Positions 17,660 through 29,267 of a stretch of DNA of 64,000 nucleotides are shown piece by piece. The position numbers were made by a program, and so were the translations under genes. The notes under the pieces are model-generated. The model saw nothing but the letters and a program-made list of their open reading frames with translations. It had not been told where the DNA came from and did no database searches. Source of the stretch: Calditrichota bacterium (GTDB taxonomy: Bacteria; Calditrichota; Calditrichia; Calditrichales; J004); NCBI GenBank assembly GCA_013112635.1, contig JABFGF010000002.1:806001-870000 (forward strand), given 5' to 3'. The first letter of the stretch is position 1. Every line of letters starts with the position of its first letter.

Positions 17660-18484
17660 TTATTTAGTTGGTTGTATAAACTGTAATGGTTGGTTAAACA
17701 AAAAATTCCTGAATTTTATTGAATCATTAAAAGTAGTGCCTGGCGTTTTTGTTTGCTGAACCGCAATCATCATGTCTGATGGTACCCAGACATCATTATA
17801 CATTTTACTTTTTAAGTTTATTACAAACCCTGTTTGAATTTTATTATTTTCACTCATTTGGACTTCCCAACCCGTAACAAGCCATTTGGTTTTTACAATT
17901 TTAAAATGCGGATATGTTTCAACTTTTGTATTTTTTGTGGGTGTTTCCGCAACAATTTTTAGGCAAAGACCATTTTCTCCAAAATAATAAGTGAAATAGG
18001 TTGAGTCTCCTTCAAACACAGAATTAAATTTCACCTCAATAAAATTCCCCGCTTTTTTTAATGTGTAGTCTTGTGAAATACTTTTATCAATTCCGCTAAA
18101 GTAAAATCTTTTAAGATCATACAAGACGCCCGTAATCTGTTTTTTTAGATCAGAAACCATTGGTGTATATGTTTTTTTTGATGAATCACTTAAAGCCGGA
18201 ACACCTTGTTCAGCAAGAAACACCCTGTCCGATGAATGCCAGATTAGTTGCAATGGAAAAATTTCTTTATTATTCCAATTATTTTTTGCAAATACTTCCG
18301 TTCTTAAATTGGTTAATAATACAGTAAAGTTTTTTACTCCGGTCGATCCAAGGTCATAATACGAATGCTCAAGTTTTTTAAAAAACGCTTGTTCTTCAAA
18401 TGCAGTATCCTGAGAATAAACATTTTGCGTTAAGACAATTATTATGGAAATAAATATGCATTTTTGAATATTGTAGAATTTCAT
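17660..18484 (-). CDS. Exported protein of unknown function
   Basis: I do not recognise the family. The 274-aa product has a signal peptide (FISIIIVLTQNVYSQ) and then a mixed beta-rich domain with many aromatic strands. An example is EGDSTYFTYYFGENGLCLKIV, cut here by a strand break. The size and strand pattern are compatible with LolA/LolB-like or DUF-type periplasmic lipid-binding proteins, but no diagnostic motif is visible. The ATG at 18484 follows AAGGAAAA. It is convergent with the sigma gene and divergent from mtnA. Confidence 0.6.
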   Translation of the reverse strand: MKFYNIQKCIFISIIIVLTQNVYSQDTAFEEQAFFKKLEHSYYDLGSTGVKNFTVLLTNLRTEVFAKNNWNNKEIFPLQLIWHSSDRVFLAEQGVPALSDSSKKTYTPMVSDLKKQITGVLYDLKRFYFSGIDKSISQDYTLKKAGNFIEVKFNSVFEGDSTYFTYYFGENGLCLKIVAETPTKNTKVETYPHFKIVKTKWLVTGWEVQMSENNKIQTGFVINLKSKMYNDVWVPSDMMIAVQQTKTPGTTFNDSIKFRNFLFNQPLQFIQPTK

Positions 18485-18568
18485 TTTTTTCCTTTTATGA
18501 GATTAAATTTTCTTGATATAGATTTGTCATTTTAATAGCTTCAAGATTTGCAATTATAGTAAAAGAGA

Positions 18569-19603
18569 ATGAAACTGGAAGCTATTTCGTTTAAAAATAA
18601 TACTTTGTCAATAATTGACCAGACTCTTTTACCACAGCACTTTAAAATAATAACTCTGGATAGTTTAAACAAATCCATAGAAGCAATAAAAAAATTAAAA
18701 GTTCGTGGGGCGCCGGCAATTGGCATCATTGCTGCATACACAATTTATATCGAAGCCAAGAAATTAAGCCAAAAGAACTCTCTTACTAAACGTTCTTTCA
18801 ATGATGTATGCAAAAGTGTTGCGTCTTCAAGGCCTACAGCCGTTAATTTATTTTGGGCTGTACGCCAGATGGAAATAACATTTAGAAAATTCAGTCCCAA
18901 TGGAAATTCGATATTAATATCAGAGCTCAAAAAGCGTGCAATTTCCATACATAAAAAAGACAAAATCAAATGCTCAAAAATTGGGGAAAATGGTTCTCCT
19001 TTAATTAAAAATGTGAACAATGTATTAACTCACTGCAATGCAGGAATGCTAGCAACCGGTGGATCAGGAACAGCTTTATCTGTAATTTACGAGGCACATA
19101 ATAGTAATAAAAACTTACATGTTTATGTTGATGAAACACGGCCTCTTGGCCAAGGAGCGCGCTTAACTTATTTTGAGTTAAAACATAATAATGTTGAATG
19201 CACATTATTATCAGATAATGCTGCGGGAAGCCTTTTTGCACAAAAGGAAATCGAAGCTGTTATTGTTGGGGCGGATAGAATTGCAATGAACGGGGATTTT
19301 GCCAATAAGATTGGTACTTTTCCTTTAGCGGTTTTAGCAAAAACCTTTAACATCCCTTTTTATGTCGCAGCGCCAATTACTACTTTCGATCAAAATGCCA
19401 AAAGTAAAGAAGATATTCCGATTGAAATGCGATCAAAAAAAGAAATTCTTTCATTCTGGAATATTGATGATGAGTTAAATTACAATGTTTATAACCCTGC
19501 GTTTGATATCACGGAAAGCTCTTATGTCAGCGCATTTATAACTGATATTGGAATTATAAAAAAACCTTTTACAACAAATATAAAAAAATCACTACAACTT
19601 TAA
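18569..19603 (+). CDS. mtnA: S-methyl-5-thioribose-1-phosphate isomerase
   Basis: Converts 5-methylthioribose 1-phosphate to the ribulose isomer in the methionine salvage pathway. The 344-aa protein has the family signatures KVRGAPAIGIIAAY near residue 45, HCNAGMLATGG with the catalytic Cys at 156, DETRPLGQGARLT, and VGADRIAMNGD with the catalytic Asp at 236. No other methionine-salvage gene is in the window. It lies 12 bp before a TPR lipoprotein gene and is probably cotranscribed with it. Confidence 0.95.
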   Translation: MKLEAISFKNNTLSIIDQTLLPQHFKIITLDSLNKSIEAIKKLKVRGAPAIGIIAAYTIYIEAKKLSQKNSLTKRSFNDVCKSVASSRPTAVNLFWAVRQMEITFRKFSPNGNSILISELKKRAISIHKKDKIKCSKIGENGSPLIKNVNNVLTHCNAGMLATGGSGTALSVIYEAHNSNKNLHVYVDETRPLGQGARLTYFELKHNNVECTLLSDNAAGSLFAQKEIEAVIVGADRIAMNGDFANKIGTFPLAVLAKTFNIPFYVAAPITTFDQNAKSKEDIPIEMRSKKEILSFWNIDDELNYNVYNPAFDITESSYVSAFITDIGIIKKPFTTNIKKSLQL

Positions 19604-19615
19604 GGAGATTTAAGA

Positions 19616-20704
19616 ATGAAGAATATATTAAAAATGGTCGTTGTCATTTTTACAATGATGTTTATAATGGGACCTGGTGGATGCCGTCCCAAAGATTTAG
19701 AAGGAGCATTTGTTCATTATGGAGCAAATCGCTACGATGAAGCTTTGGTTCTTGCAGAAAAAGTAACAAAAGAAATTCCTACTAATCCAGAAGGCTGGTT
19801 TTTGCTTGGAAAGCTTTATGGTCAAAAAGATAGAATTGCGGATATGGTGATGGCCTTTGATAAATCATTGGAAATTGCACCAACTCATAAAGCAGATATT
19901 GAGATAGAAAAACAAAGCTACTTTGCCAAGAAGTTTAATAGTGGTGCTAATCTATATAATAAATATTTAGGGTTCGAAGACCGAACAAGCGAAGAGGCAA
20001 TCGCAAAAATGGAGAACTCCATAAAAAGTTTTTCGGATGCAAACACAATTAAAGTTGATTACAAAGCAATTGATTTAAGCGCTACCGGGTATAAACTCCT
20101 TGGCAGAAATGATGATGCTTTGAAAAGCTATTCAATGCTTACAGAAACATTTCCCGATTCTTCAAAGGCTTGGTTAGCTTTAGGCAAATATCACTATGAT
20201 GAAAAAGATTATACAACAGCTGTTAAAAGTTTTGAAAAGTCAACGGAACTTGATGACAAAAATAGCGAAAGTTTAACTTATCTGGCTCAAAGTTATGACT
20301 TTTTAGAAATGCCGGATAAAGCAATTCCAGCATATAAAAAAGCAATCGAAGCAAATGATGATGACGCTGCAATTCCATTCAATTTAGGTTTATTATTGTA
20401 TAAAGCTGCCGTTGAAAAAGGGGTTCCCTTGGTTACAAAAAAAGAAAAACTAAATATGGCAATAGAGTTTTTTACAAAATCAATTGAGCTTAACCCAGAC
20501 TTTATAAGCTCGTATCAATTAAAAGGTAACTCAGAATTGTTAATAGAAAAATATGCTGATGCCAGAATGACTCTTGAAGAAGGTGTTAATATGTTCCCTG
20601 AAGATGGGCAAATGTGGGAAGATTTAGCAAAAAGTTATGCGCTATTAGGTGAAAAAGAGAAAGCAAATGAAGCTTATAAAAGAGCGGATGAATTAAATAA
20701 ATGA
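19616..20704 (+). CDS. TPR lipoprotein
   Basis: A signal peptide ends at the lipobox PGGC (Cys near residue 23). Tandem TPR helices follow across residues 30-360, with typical units such as PTNPEGWFLLGKLYGQ, SKAWLALGKYHYDEKDY and GQMWEDLAKSYALLGEKEKA. It is probably an envelope scaffold or assembly factor; its partners are unknown. An AAGGAG site lies upstream of the ATG. A bidirectional terminator ends the unit at 20733. Confidence 0.85.
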   Translation: MKNILKMVVVIFTMMFIMGPGGCRPKDLEGAFVHYGANRYDEALVLAEKVTKEIPTNPEGWFLLGKLYGQKDRIADMVMAFDKSLEIAPTHKADIEIEKQSYFAKKFNSGANLYNKYLGFEDRTSEEAIAKMENSIKSFSDANTIKVDYKAIDLSATGYKLLGRNDDALKSYSMLTETFPDSSKAWLALGKYHYDEKDYTTAVKSFEKSTELDDKNSESLTYLAQSYDFLEMPDKAIPAYKKAIEANDDDAAIPFNLGLLLYKAAVEKGVPLVTKKEKLNMAIEFFTKSIELNPDFISSYQLKGNSELLIEKYADARMTLEEGVNMFPEDGQMWEDLAKSYALLGEKEKANEAYKRADELNK

Positions 20705-20732
20705 AATATGGATTCTTCTGTAGTATTTTTCA

Positions 20733-20764
20733 AAGCTGTCCTTTAATTAAGGGGCAGCTTTTTT
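20733..20764. terminator. Intrinsic terminator between convergent genes
   Basis: The stem AAGCTGTCC pairs with GGGGCAGCTT (one G-U pair) around an AT-rich loop and is followed by a run of eight T on the plus strand. It ends the mtnA/TPR unit. The A-rich left flank gives weaker termination for rex on the minus strand, whose stop is at 20764. Confidence 0.85.
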
Positions 20765-21384
20765 TATTTGTTGTACAAAAAGAATGAGAGCGCTTCCAGT
20801 TCTATAGACATATTTTCATTTTTTACGAGAACATCTTCCGGAGCTTTTAAGCTAATTGGGGCAAAATTTAAAAATGCCTTTATACCGCAGTCTATAAATC
20901 TATCAACAATTGCCTGAGCATATTTTCCTGGGGCAGCAACTATTATAATTTCCAAGTTTTGGTCTTTTACAACCTGGCAGGCATCATCAATGTTATTGAT
21001 TTCAATTCCATCAATTACCTGTCCATATTTTTGGGAATCACTTTCAAATATTGATTTTATATAAAAGCCTTGTTTCTTGAACTCTGCATAGCGCAGTAAT
21101 GCACGGCCAATATTTCCAAAACCGACCAGTCCAACACTCCATTGTTTTTTTAGGCCCAATATATTGGCAATTTGATCTTTTAATTGTTCCGTATTATAGC
21201 CCAAACCCCTTTTTCCAAAAGTACCAAAAAAAGATAAGTCCTTTCTTACCTGAGCAGAAGTAATACTATTAATATTTGCAATTTCATTTGATGAAATTGT
21301 TTCCACACCATTATCAATCTGGAGCGCTAGAGTTCTGTAATATTTTGATAATCTGCGAATTGTTGAATCTGATATTTTTTTCAT
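20764..21384 (-). CDS. rex: Redox-sensing transcriptional repressor Rex
   Basis: Senses the NADH/NAD+ ratio and represses fermentation or respiration genes. The 206-aa protein has an N-terminal winged helix with the Rex signature SAQVRKDLSFFGTFGKRGLGY split around residue 43-63. A Rossmann fold follows with GFGNIG at 88-93, and a C-terminal domain-swap helix is present (ELEALSFFLYNK). It starts only 2 bp after the gyrA stop, so it is probably cotranscribed with gyrBA. I found no convincing Rex operator in the window. Confidence 0.95.
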   Translation of the reverse strand: MKKISDSTIRRLSKYYRTLALQIDNGVETISSNEIANINSITSAQVRKDLSFFGTFGKRGLGYNTEQLKDQIANILGLKKQWSVGLVGFGNIGRALLRYAEFKKQGFYIKSIFESDSQKYGQVIDGIEINNIDDACQVVKDQNLEIIIVAAPGKYAQAIVDRFIDCGIKAFLNFAPISLKAPEDVLVKNENMSIELEALSFFLYNK

Positions 21385-21386
21385 GT

Positions 21387-23843
21387 CTACTCTTCGGTCG
21401 GTTCAACTTCTTCTGATTCGTTTTCACCATTGACAACCAAGGCTATATCACTTACCGAATCATTTTCGTCAAGTCTGATCATTCTTACGCCCTGAGTATT
21501 TCTGCTTATAATACTAACTTGTTCAATTTTCTGTCTTATTACAATACCTTTTTCAGTTATGATCATAATATCTTCATTTCCAGAGACCTCTACTGCAGCA
21601 GCAAGTTTACCTGTTTTTTCAGTAACCTTCATTGCAATAATTCCGCTTCCACCACGATTTTGAACCCGAAAATCTGTAACCTGTGTTCGTTTTCCATATC
21701 CATGATCTGAAATTGTAAGCAGCATTCTTTCAGGATCGGCAACGGCCATTGCAATTACTTCATCATCCCCTTTTAGTTTAATCGCCTTAACACCGGTAGA
21801 ATTTCTACCCATTGAGCGAACATCACTTTCTTTGAAATGAATTGAGCGACCATTTCTTGTTACAATTAAAATTCCATCATTTCCAGAAGTAACTTGCGCA
21901 TTGATAAGTTTATCATCTTCGCGGATATTTATAGCTATTATACCGCCTTTTCTAGGACGGCTGAATTTTTCCAGGTCTGTCTTTTTTATGGTTCCATTTT
22001 GGGTAGCCATCGTAATATGGCCATCCTGTTCAAAATCACGAACCGAAACAAAAGCCTGTATTTTTTCACCCTGTTCAATATTAATCAAGTTGATTATTGA
22101 ACGTCCACGAGCTGTCTTACTCGTTTGCGGAATCATGTAAACTTTTAACCAATGGCATCTGCCACGATCTGTAAAAAATAAAATATAATCGTGTGTACTG
22201 GCCACAAAAAGATGTTCAACAAAATCTTCATCTTTAACCGTGGCGCCTGAAACGCCTCTTCCTCCGCGATGTTGCGTTTTATATTCCTGAGTTGCAAATC
22301 GTTTAATAAATCCACCATGAGAAATTGTAACAACCATTTCTTCTTCAGTGATCAAATCTTCATAAGCAATTTCTTCATAATTTTCAATGATTTCGGTACG
22401 GCGCTCATCAGCATATTTGCTTAGAATCTCATCCAGCTCATCTTTAATAATTACAAATTGTTTTTCCTGGCTACCAAGAATTTCTTTGAGGCTATCGATA
22501 AGAACGAGTAACTCCTGATATTCAGCTTCAATTTTGTCACGCTCCAGTCCAGTCAATCTTTGCAAACGCATATCAAGAATAGCTTTTGCCTGAATTTCGG
22601 ATAGACCAAAACGCTTCATCAATTGCTCACGGGCTTCAATAGGGTCTTTTGATTTTTTTATCAGCTCTATTATTTCATCAATATTATCGATAGCAATACG
22701 CAATCCCTCTAAAATATGTGCTCGTCTTTCTGCCTGGTCCAGTTCAAATTGCGTGCGGCGGACAATTACATCCAACCTGTGCTTGATAAAGTGATCAATA
22801 ATTTCTTTTAAATTTAAAACTTTGGGCTGGCCATCAACCAAAGCCAGAAGAATGATTCCAAACGTTGTTTGCATTTGGGTATGTTTATAAAGCAGATTTA
22901 GAATGGCTTCCGGATCAATATCTTTTTTTAACTCTAAAACTATTCGCATTCCATCGCGATCCGATTCATCTCTTAAATCAGAAATACCTTCAATTTTCTT
23001 TTCTTTTATTAATTCTACAATCTTGTTTAGTAGATTAAGCTTATTTACCTGGTAAGGAATTTCGGAAACGATAATGCGCTGCCGGCCATTTTTCATTTCT
23101 TCAGTAGACGTTCGTGCCCTTACTCTGGCTTTTCCTCGTCCTGTTGTATATGCCCGTTTTATTTCTTCCGTGCCATACAAAATTCCTGCCGTTGGGAAAT
23201 CGGGGCCTTTTACAAATTCCATTAAATCGAGAATTTCAATTTCCGGATTATCAATTGTGGCTTTTACTGCTTCGATTACTTCCTGCAAATTGTGCGGCGG
23301 AATATTTGTAGCCATCCCAACAGCGATTCCTGTTGATCCGTTTATTAAGAGGTTGGGGATTTTTGCCGGCAGAACAGTTGGCTCATCAAGGGTATCATCA
23401 AAGTTTCTGGAAAAATTTACAGTGTCTTTATCTATATCTGTGAGTAGTTCGTCAGATATCTGGTCCATTCGCACTTCAGTATAACGCATCGCAGCTGGGG
23501 AGTCACCATCAACAGAGCCGAAGTTACCTTGACCATCTACCAAAGGATAACGTAATGAAAAATCCTGAACCATTCTAACTATTGTATCATAAACTGCAGT
23601 ATCGCCATGCGGATGGTACTTTCCTAAAACCTCACCAACAATACGTGCACTTTTTTTATAAGGACGGTTGTGCGACATTGAAAGCTCACGCATACCAAAA
23701 AGTACACGGCGGTGTACAGGTTTTAAACCATCCCGAACATCGGGAAGCGCCCTGGAAACTATCACCGACATAGAATAGTCTAGATAGGATTCCTTCATTT
23801 CCTCTTCAATTAACCGCGGGAGTATATTTTCGTTTTCAGCCAT
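21387..23843 (-). CDS. gyrA: DNA gyrase subunit A
   Basis: The breakage-reunion subunit of gyrase, which introduces negative supercoils. In the 818-aa protein the active-site Tyr is Y121 (AMRYTEVRM). The quinolone-determining region reads [10 protein letters not shown], with Thr at the position equivalent to E. coli Ser83 and Asp at the Asp87 position. The C-terminal pinwheel contains a GyrA box, QHRGGRG, near residue 525, which supports gyrase rather than topoisomerase IV ParC. It lies 15 bp downstream of gyrB. Confidence 0.98.
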   Translation of the reverse strand: MAENENILPRLIEEEMKESYLDYSMSVIVSRALPDVRDGLKPVHRRVLFGMRELSMSHNRPYKKSARIVGEVLGKYHPHGDTAVYDTIVRMVQDFSLRYPLVDGQGNFGSVDGDSPAAMRYTEVRMDQISDELLTDIDKDTVNFSRNFDDTLDEPTVLPAKIPNLLINGSTGIAVGMATNIPPHNLQEVIEAVKATIDNPEIEILDLMEFVKGPDFPTAGILYGTEEIKRAYTTGRGKARVRARTSTEEMKNGRQRIIVSEIPYQVNKLNLLNKIVELIKEKKIEGISDLRDESDRDGMRIVLELKKDIDPEAILNLLYKHTQMQTTFGIILLALVDGQPKVLNLKEIIDHFIKHRLDVIVRRTQFELDQAERRAHILEGLRIAIDNIDEIIELIKKSKDPIEAREQLMKRFGLSEIQAKAILDMRLQRLTGLERDKIEAEYQELLVLIDSLKEILGSQEKQFVIIKDELDEILSKYADERRTEIIENYEEIAYEDLITEEEMVVTISHGGFIKRFATQEYKTQHRGGRGVSGATVKDEDFVEHLFVASTHDYILFFTDRGRCHWLKVYMIPQTSKTARGRSIINLINIEQGEKIQAFVSVRDFEQDGHITMATQNGTIKKTDLEKFSRPRKGGIIAINIREDDKLINAQVTSGNDGILIVTRNGRSIHFKESDVRSMGRNSTGVKAIKLKGDDEVIAMAVADPERMLLTISDHGYGKRTQVTDFRVQNRGGSGIIAMKVTEKTGKLAAAVEVSGNEDIMIITEKGIVIRQKIEQVSIISRNTQGVRMIRLDENDSVSDIALVVNGENESEEVEPTEE

Positions 23844-23858
23844 TCTAAATTTTCACCT

Positions 23859-26064
<2,206 letters not shown>

Positions 26065-26068
<4 letters not shown>

Positions 26069-27177
26069 TGTTTTATTAAACTATTCTCAAGGTGAAATAA
26101 ACTAGCTGTATCAGCTATAATATTTTTTCCTTTTTGATCATCTGTAGTTGTGATAAAAGTTTGACCGTGGTCTGTAATTATTTCTAATAAATTTTCTATT
26201 CTATAACTATCTAATTCCCCAAAAATATCATCCAAAAGCATTAGTGGTCTCTTTTTTGATACATCAAAAATATACTGACTTTCTATTAATTTTAATGCAA
26301 TTAAAAAAGATTTGTTTTCTCCTTGAGATCCATGTGATTTAAATGAATAACCGTCTTTCAGGAATTCTAAATCATCTCGATGGGGGCCAAAAAGACATGA
26401 TTGTCTTTTCAACTCACTGGGTTTTGATTTTTCAAGTGTCTCAGAAAAGATTTTTTTTATCTGATCTGAATTATAATCATTTTTTAAAATACCGCTATTT
26501 GTTTTATAAAGAACTTCAATTTTTTCTTCTTTTGCAGAAATTGTAGTATAAGAGCTATTAATATTTCGGTTTAAATAATCAACAAACTCCATTCTGCGCA
26601 TAAGAATTTCTACAGCAAATTCAATTAACTGTTTATTCCAAATATCTAATTCATTCAGTTTATTTGGATAATCTTCAAGTGAAAGCAGTTTATTCTTTTG
26701 AAGCACACTTTTTTTATATTTTTGAAGTGCAAATAAGTAACCGGGATAAAGTTGGGAAAGTAGAACATCCAAAAATTTTCTTCGCGATGCAGGCATTCCA
26801 AAAGTTAATTCAATATCTTCCAAAGAAAGTAGAATCGCTGGGAACTGGCCAACAATTTCAGAAAATGTTTTTACCTTTTGCTTGTCTAAAAAAACATGTT
26901 TCCCATCGCTTCTTGAAAAATATATTCTAAGCTCATTTACTGTTGTGTTATTATTGCAGCTCCCTTTTATATCAAAAAACTCCCGTTCATGTTTTAATAC
27001 GTATGTATCTGTTTTTGCTTTAAAACTCTTGGTTATCGATAAAAAATATATTGCTTCTAAAATTGATGTTTTACCCTGGCCATTTCTTCCAAAAATGATA
27101 TTTATTTTTGGATGAAAGTTGATATTTAGTTCTGAAAAAATCCTAAAATTTTCAATCCTAATTTTTTCTAAAAACAT
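26065..27177 (-). CDS. recF: DNA replication and repair protein RecF
   Basis: An SMC-like ATPase that promotes RecA loading at gapped DNA. The 370-aa protein has the Walker A GRNGQGKTSILEAI near residue 30, the signature SHGSQGENKSFLIAL, and the Walker B region RPLMLLDDIFGELD. Its start directly follows the dnaN stop (0 bp), and the next gene overlaps its end by 4 bp, so it is translationally coupled on both sides. Confidence 0.96.
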
Positions 27178-28293
27178 TTAGTTAATTCTAACAGGCATTA
27201 TCAACATAACCATATTTATATCTCCCTGATCATTATTTTCAGGAAATATTAAAGCAGGACCATCCGCATCATTGACAGTGAATTTTATTTTATCATCATC
27301 AATGTGCCGTAAAATATCAATCAGGTAGTTTGCATTATAAGCAATTTCAATATTTTCAAATTCATATTTGCATGGAACATTTTCATTTGCTTCACCGCCA
27401 AAATCAATATCTTGCGCAGATATGTTCATGGCATTTTGATTTAAAGCAATTTTTACCTGTGATGTTATCGGATTTGAGAAAAGCGAAACCCTTTTTACTG
27501 AAGAAATAAATTGGTTTCTATCAACAACAAGATCTTTTGAAAACTCTGCCGGAATTACACGATCATAATCCGGATAAGGCTCGTTAATTATCCGTGAAAA
27601 TATTTTTGTATCTGGTAGTTCAAATAAAACATGATTATCACTAAGTGTAATTTTTTGATTTCCAGAATCCGGAAGATTTCGAGCAACAAAATTCAATGCT
27701 TTTGTAGGAATAATCAAATCTCTTGATATTCCGCCACCGCTAAACTGGTTATTAATTATCTTAACCAATCTGTGTCCATCTGTTGCAACCATCCTGTATT
27801 CATTTTCCATTATTTGGCACAAAACACCGGTAAGGGCTGGTCTAAAATGATCAGTAGAACAGGCAAAGATTGTTTTTTCTATCATCAGCTTTAATGAGGT
27901 ATTTTCAATTTCCACTTGTAGATTTGAATCTACCATGGGAACTGATGGAAATTCTGTTTTATTTTCGCCAGATAATTTATACTCACCAAGTTCTGACTTT
28001 ATTAATATTTTATGATTTTCATCAGCAGTAAAATCAATATTTACATTTGGTAATTCTCGTATTATATCCAGAAGCAATTTGCCTGGTACAGTAATATCTC
28101 CCTCTTCAATAGTATCACAATCTGTCCACGCAATTTGAGTAATTTCCAAATCTGTAGCAGTTATCGAAAGAGTATTATCTTTTGTAGAAATTAAAACATT
28201 ATAAAGAATTTCAACTGTAGATTTTGATGGAATAACATTTATTACTTTTTGTAGTGCTTTAAAAAAATTGTCCCGTGAAATGGAAAATTTCAT
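27178..28293 (-). CDS. dnaN: DNA polymerase III beta subunit (sliding clamp)
   Basis: The ring-shaped processivity clamp, 371 aa with three repeated clamp domains. It starts MKFSISRDNFFKAL and ends in the typical LIMPVRIN, where the clamp C-terminus (PMR/PVR) forms part of the peptide-binding pocket. ATDGHRL near residue 175 is diagnostic. It is the first leftward gene at the origin. The normal upstream partner dnaA is absent here. Confidence 0.97.
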   Translation of the reverse strand: MKFSISRDNFFKALQKVINVIPSKSTVEILYNVLISTKDNTLSITATDLEITQIAWTDCDTIEEGDITVPGKLLLDIIRELPNVNIDFTADENHKILIKSELGEYKLSGENKTEFPSVPMVDSNLQVEIENTSLKLMIEKTIFACSTDHFRPALTGVLCQIMENEYRMVATDGHRLVKIINNQFSGGGISRDLIIPTKALNFVARNLPDSGNQKITLSDNHVLFELPDTKIFSRIINEPYPDYDRVIPAEFSKDLVVDRNQFISSVKRVSLFSNPITSQVKIALNQNAMNISAQDIDFGGEANENVPCKYEFENIEIAYNANYLIDILRHIDDDKIKFTVNDADGPALIFPENNDQGDINMVMLIMPVRIN

Positions 28294-28757
28294 CGTTCCT
28301 CCAATAGTATCAAATAAGTCGCAAAATTAACCAAATAGAATATTAATATCAAGCAATGAAAGTGTTGTATTTTTATATATTTTTGAGCTATTAATTATTA
28401 GTATTATATATTTTTAATTTAATAATTATTATTGTTAGAGGTGTGGATTTGTGGAAAACCGTAGCAATCCTTATTGATCATGGTATTGTTTAATAAAAAA
28501 ACTGTTGATTAATTATTAAAAGAATGATGATAAATTTAGTAAAGAGATTTTTTTTTAGATGAATTAAAAAAAATATTATTTATTAACACTTTGTTCACAT
28601 TTTTAGAAAAGCTTTATAAACTGTTGTTTTTTTTTATCTTAAAAAAAAGATAATTATTTTTAATAAATAAATATGTGGAAAACATTTATATAAGTATTTT
28701 GGAAAATTGGGCATTTATATATTAGATTCCCTTTCTGTTTTTAATTGTGGAGGAAAA
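28294..28757. other. Putative replication origin (oriC)
   Basis: A 464-bp gap without a gene, very AT-rich, with long runs of A/T around 28380-28440 and 28500-28680. It separates leftward dnaN-recF-gyrB-gyrA from rightward rpmH-rnpA-yidC-mnmEG. DnaA-box-like 9-mers: TGTGGATTT at 28442 and TGTGGAAAA at 28450 (adjacent, sharing one base), TGTGGAAAA at 28674, and TTGTTCACA at 28591, each with one or two mismatches to TTATCCACA in one orientation. The AT-rich tract beside the paired boxes could be the unwinding element. Function is inferred. Confidence 0.7.
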
Positions 28758-28916
28758 ATGAAAAGAACGTATCAACCAAGTAACAGAAAACGGAAGAACA
28801 AACACGGCTTTAGAGAAAGAATGAGTTCTAAAAACGGTCGTGCAGTTCTTGCCAGAAGAAGAGGCAAAGGCAGAAAGAAATTATCTGTTAGCGATGAATT
28901 TATCAAAACAGCCTAA
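28758..28916 (+). CDS. rpmH: Ribosomal protein bL34
   Basis: A 52-aa very basic protein beginning [19 protein letters not shown], the canonical L34 sequence, with the C-terminal RRGKGRKKL. The ATG at 28758 follows GTGGAGGAAAA, a clear Shine-Dalgarno; an upstream in-frame start at 28707 is rejected. It is the first rightward gene at the origin, and its end overlaps the rnpA start by 23 bp. Confidence 0.97.
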   Translation: MKRTYQPSNRKRKNKHGFRERMSSKNGRAVLARRRGKGRKKLSVSDEFIKTA

Positions 28917-29244
28917 TATTTGTTCTCTTTCTAATAAAGAAGAAATTTCTGTTATCTTGTCAAACGGGAAAAAAGTAAACACTAAGTTTGGACCCGTTTA
29001 TTTTTACAGTGTCCAGGAAGATACTCGTAATAGAATTGCCATTCTTCTAAAAAAAAAGATAGGCAAAGCATATTATAGAAACTATATAAAAAGAACAATC
29101 CGTTTTTATATTCGTTCTGAAATCACTCTGTTGGGTAAATATAACAGAGTGATTTTTTTATATAGATACATGGGACCGGTAAAATATTATCAATTAAAAA
29201 ATGAATATAATTTTAAAATTAAAGAAAATCTCATACTAAATTAA
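28894..29244 (+). CDS. rnpA: Ribonuclease P protein component
   Basis: The protein subunit that supports the RNase P ribozyme in 5' maturation of tRNA. It is 116 aa from the ATG at 28894 ([10 protein letters not shown]). The conserved RNR-type motif appears as [15 protein letters not shown], and FGPVYFYS plus the preceding helix fit the family. The sequence is rather divergent. It overlaps rpmH by 23 bp in another frame, so translation is probably coupled. No yidD gene lies between it and yidC. Confidence 0.85.
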   Translation: MNLSKQPNICSLSNKEEISVILSNGKKVNTKFGPVYFYSVQEDTRNRIAILLKKKIGKAYYRNYIKRTIRFYIRSEITLLGKYNRVIFLYRYMGPVKYYQLKNEYNFKIKENLILN

Positions 29245-29267
29245 TCCGAATTTTTAAAGGTATAAAA

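Noticed and set aside
28707-28757. In-frame extension of rpmH to an upstream start at 28707
   Set aside because: L34 is normally about 45-52 aa and starts MKRTYQPS; the ATG at 28758 follows a good GGAGG site, whereas the extension adds residues unlike L34.
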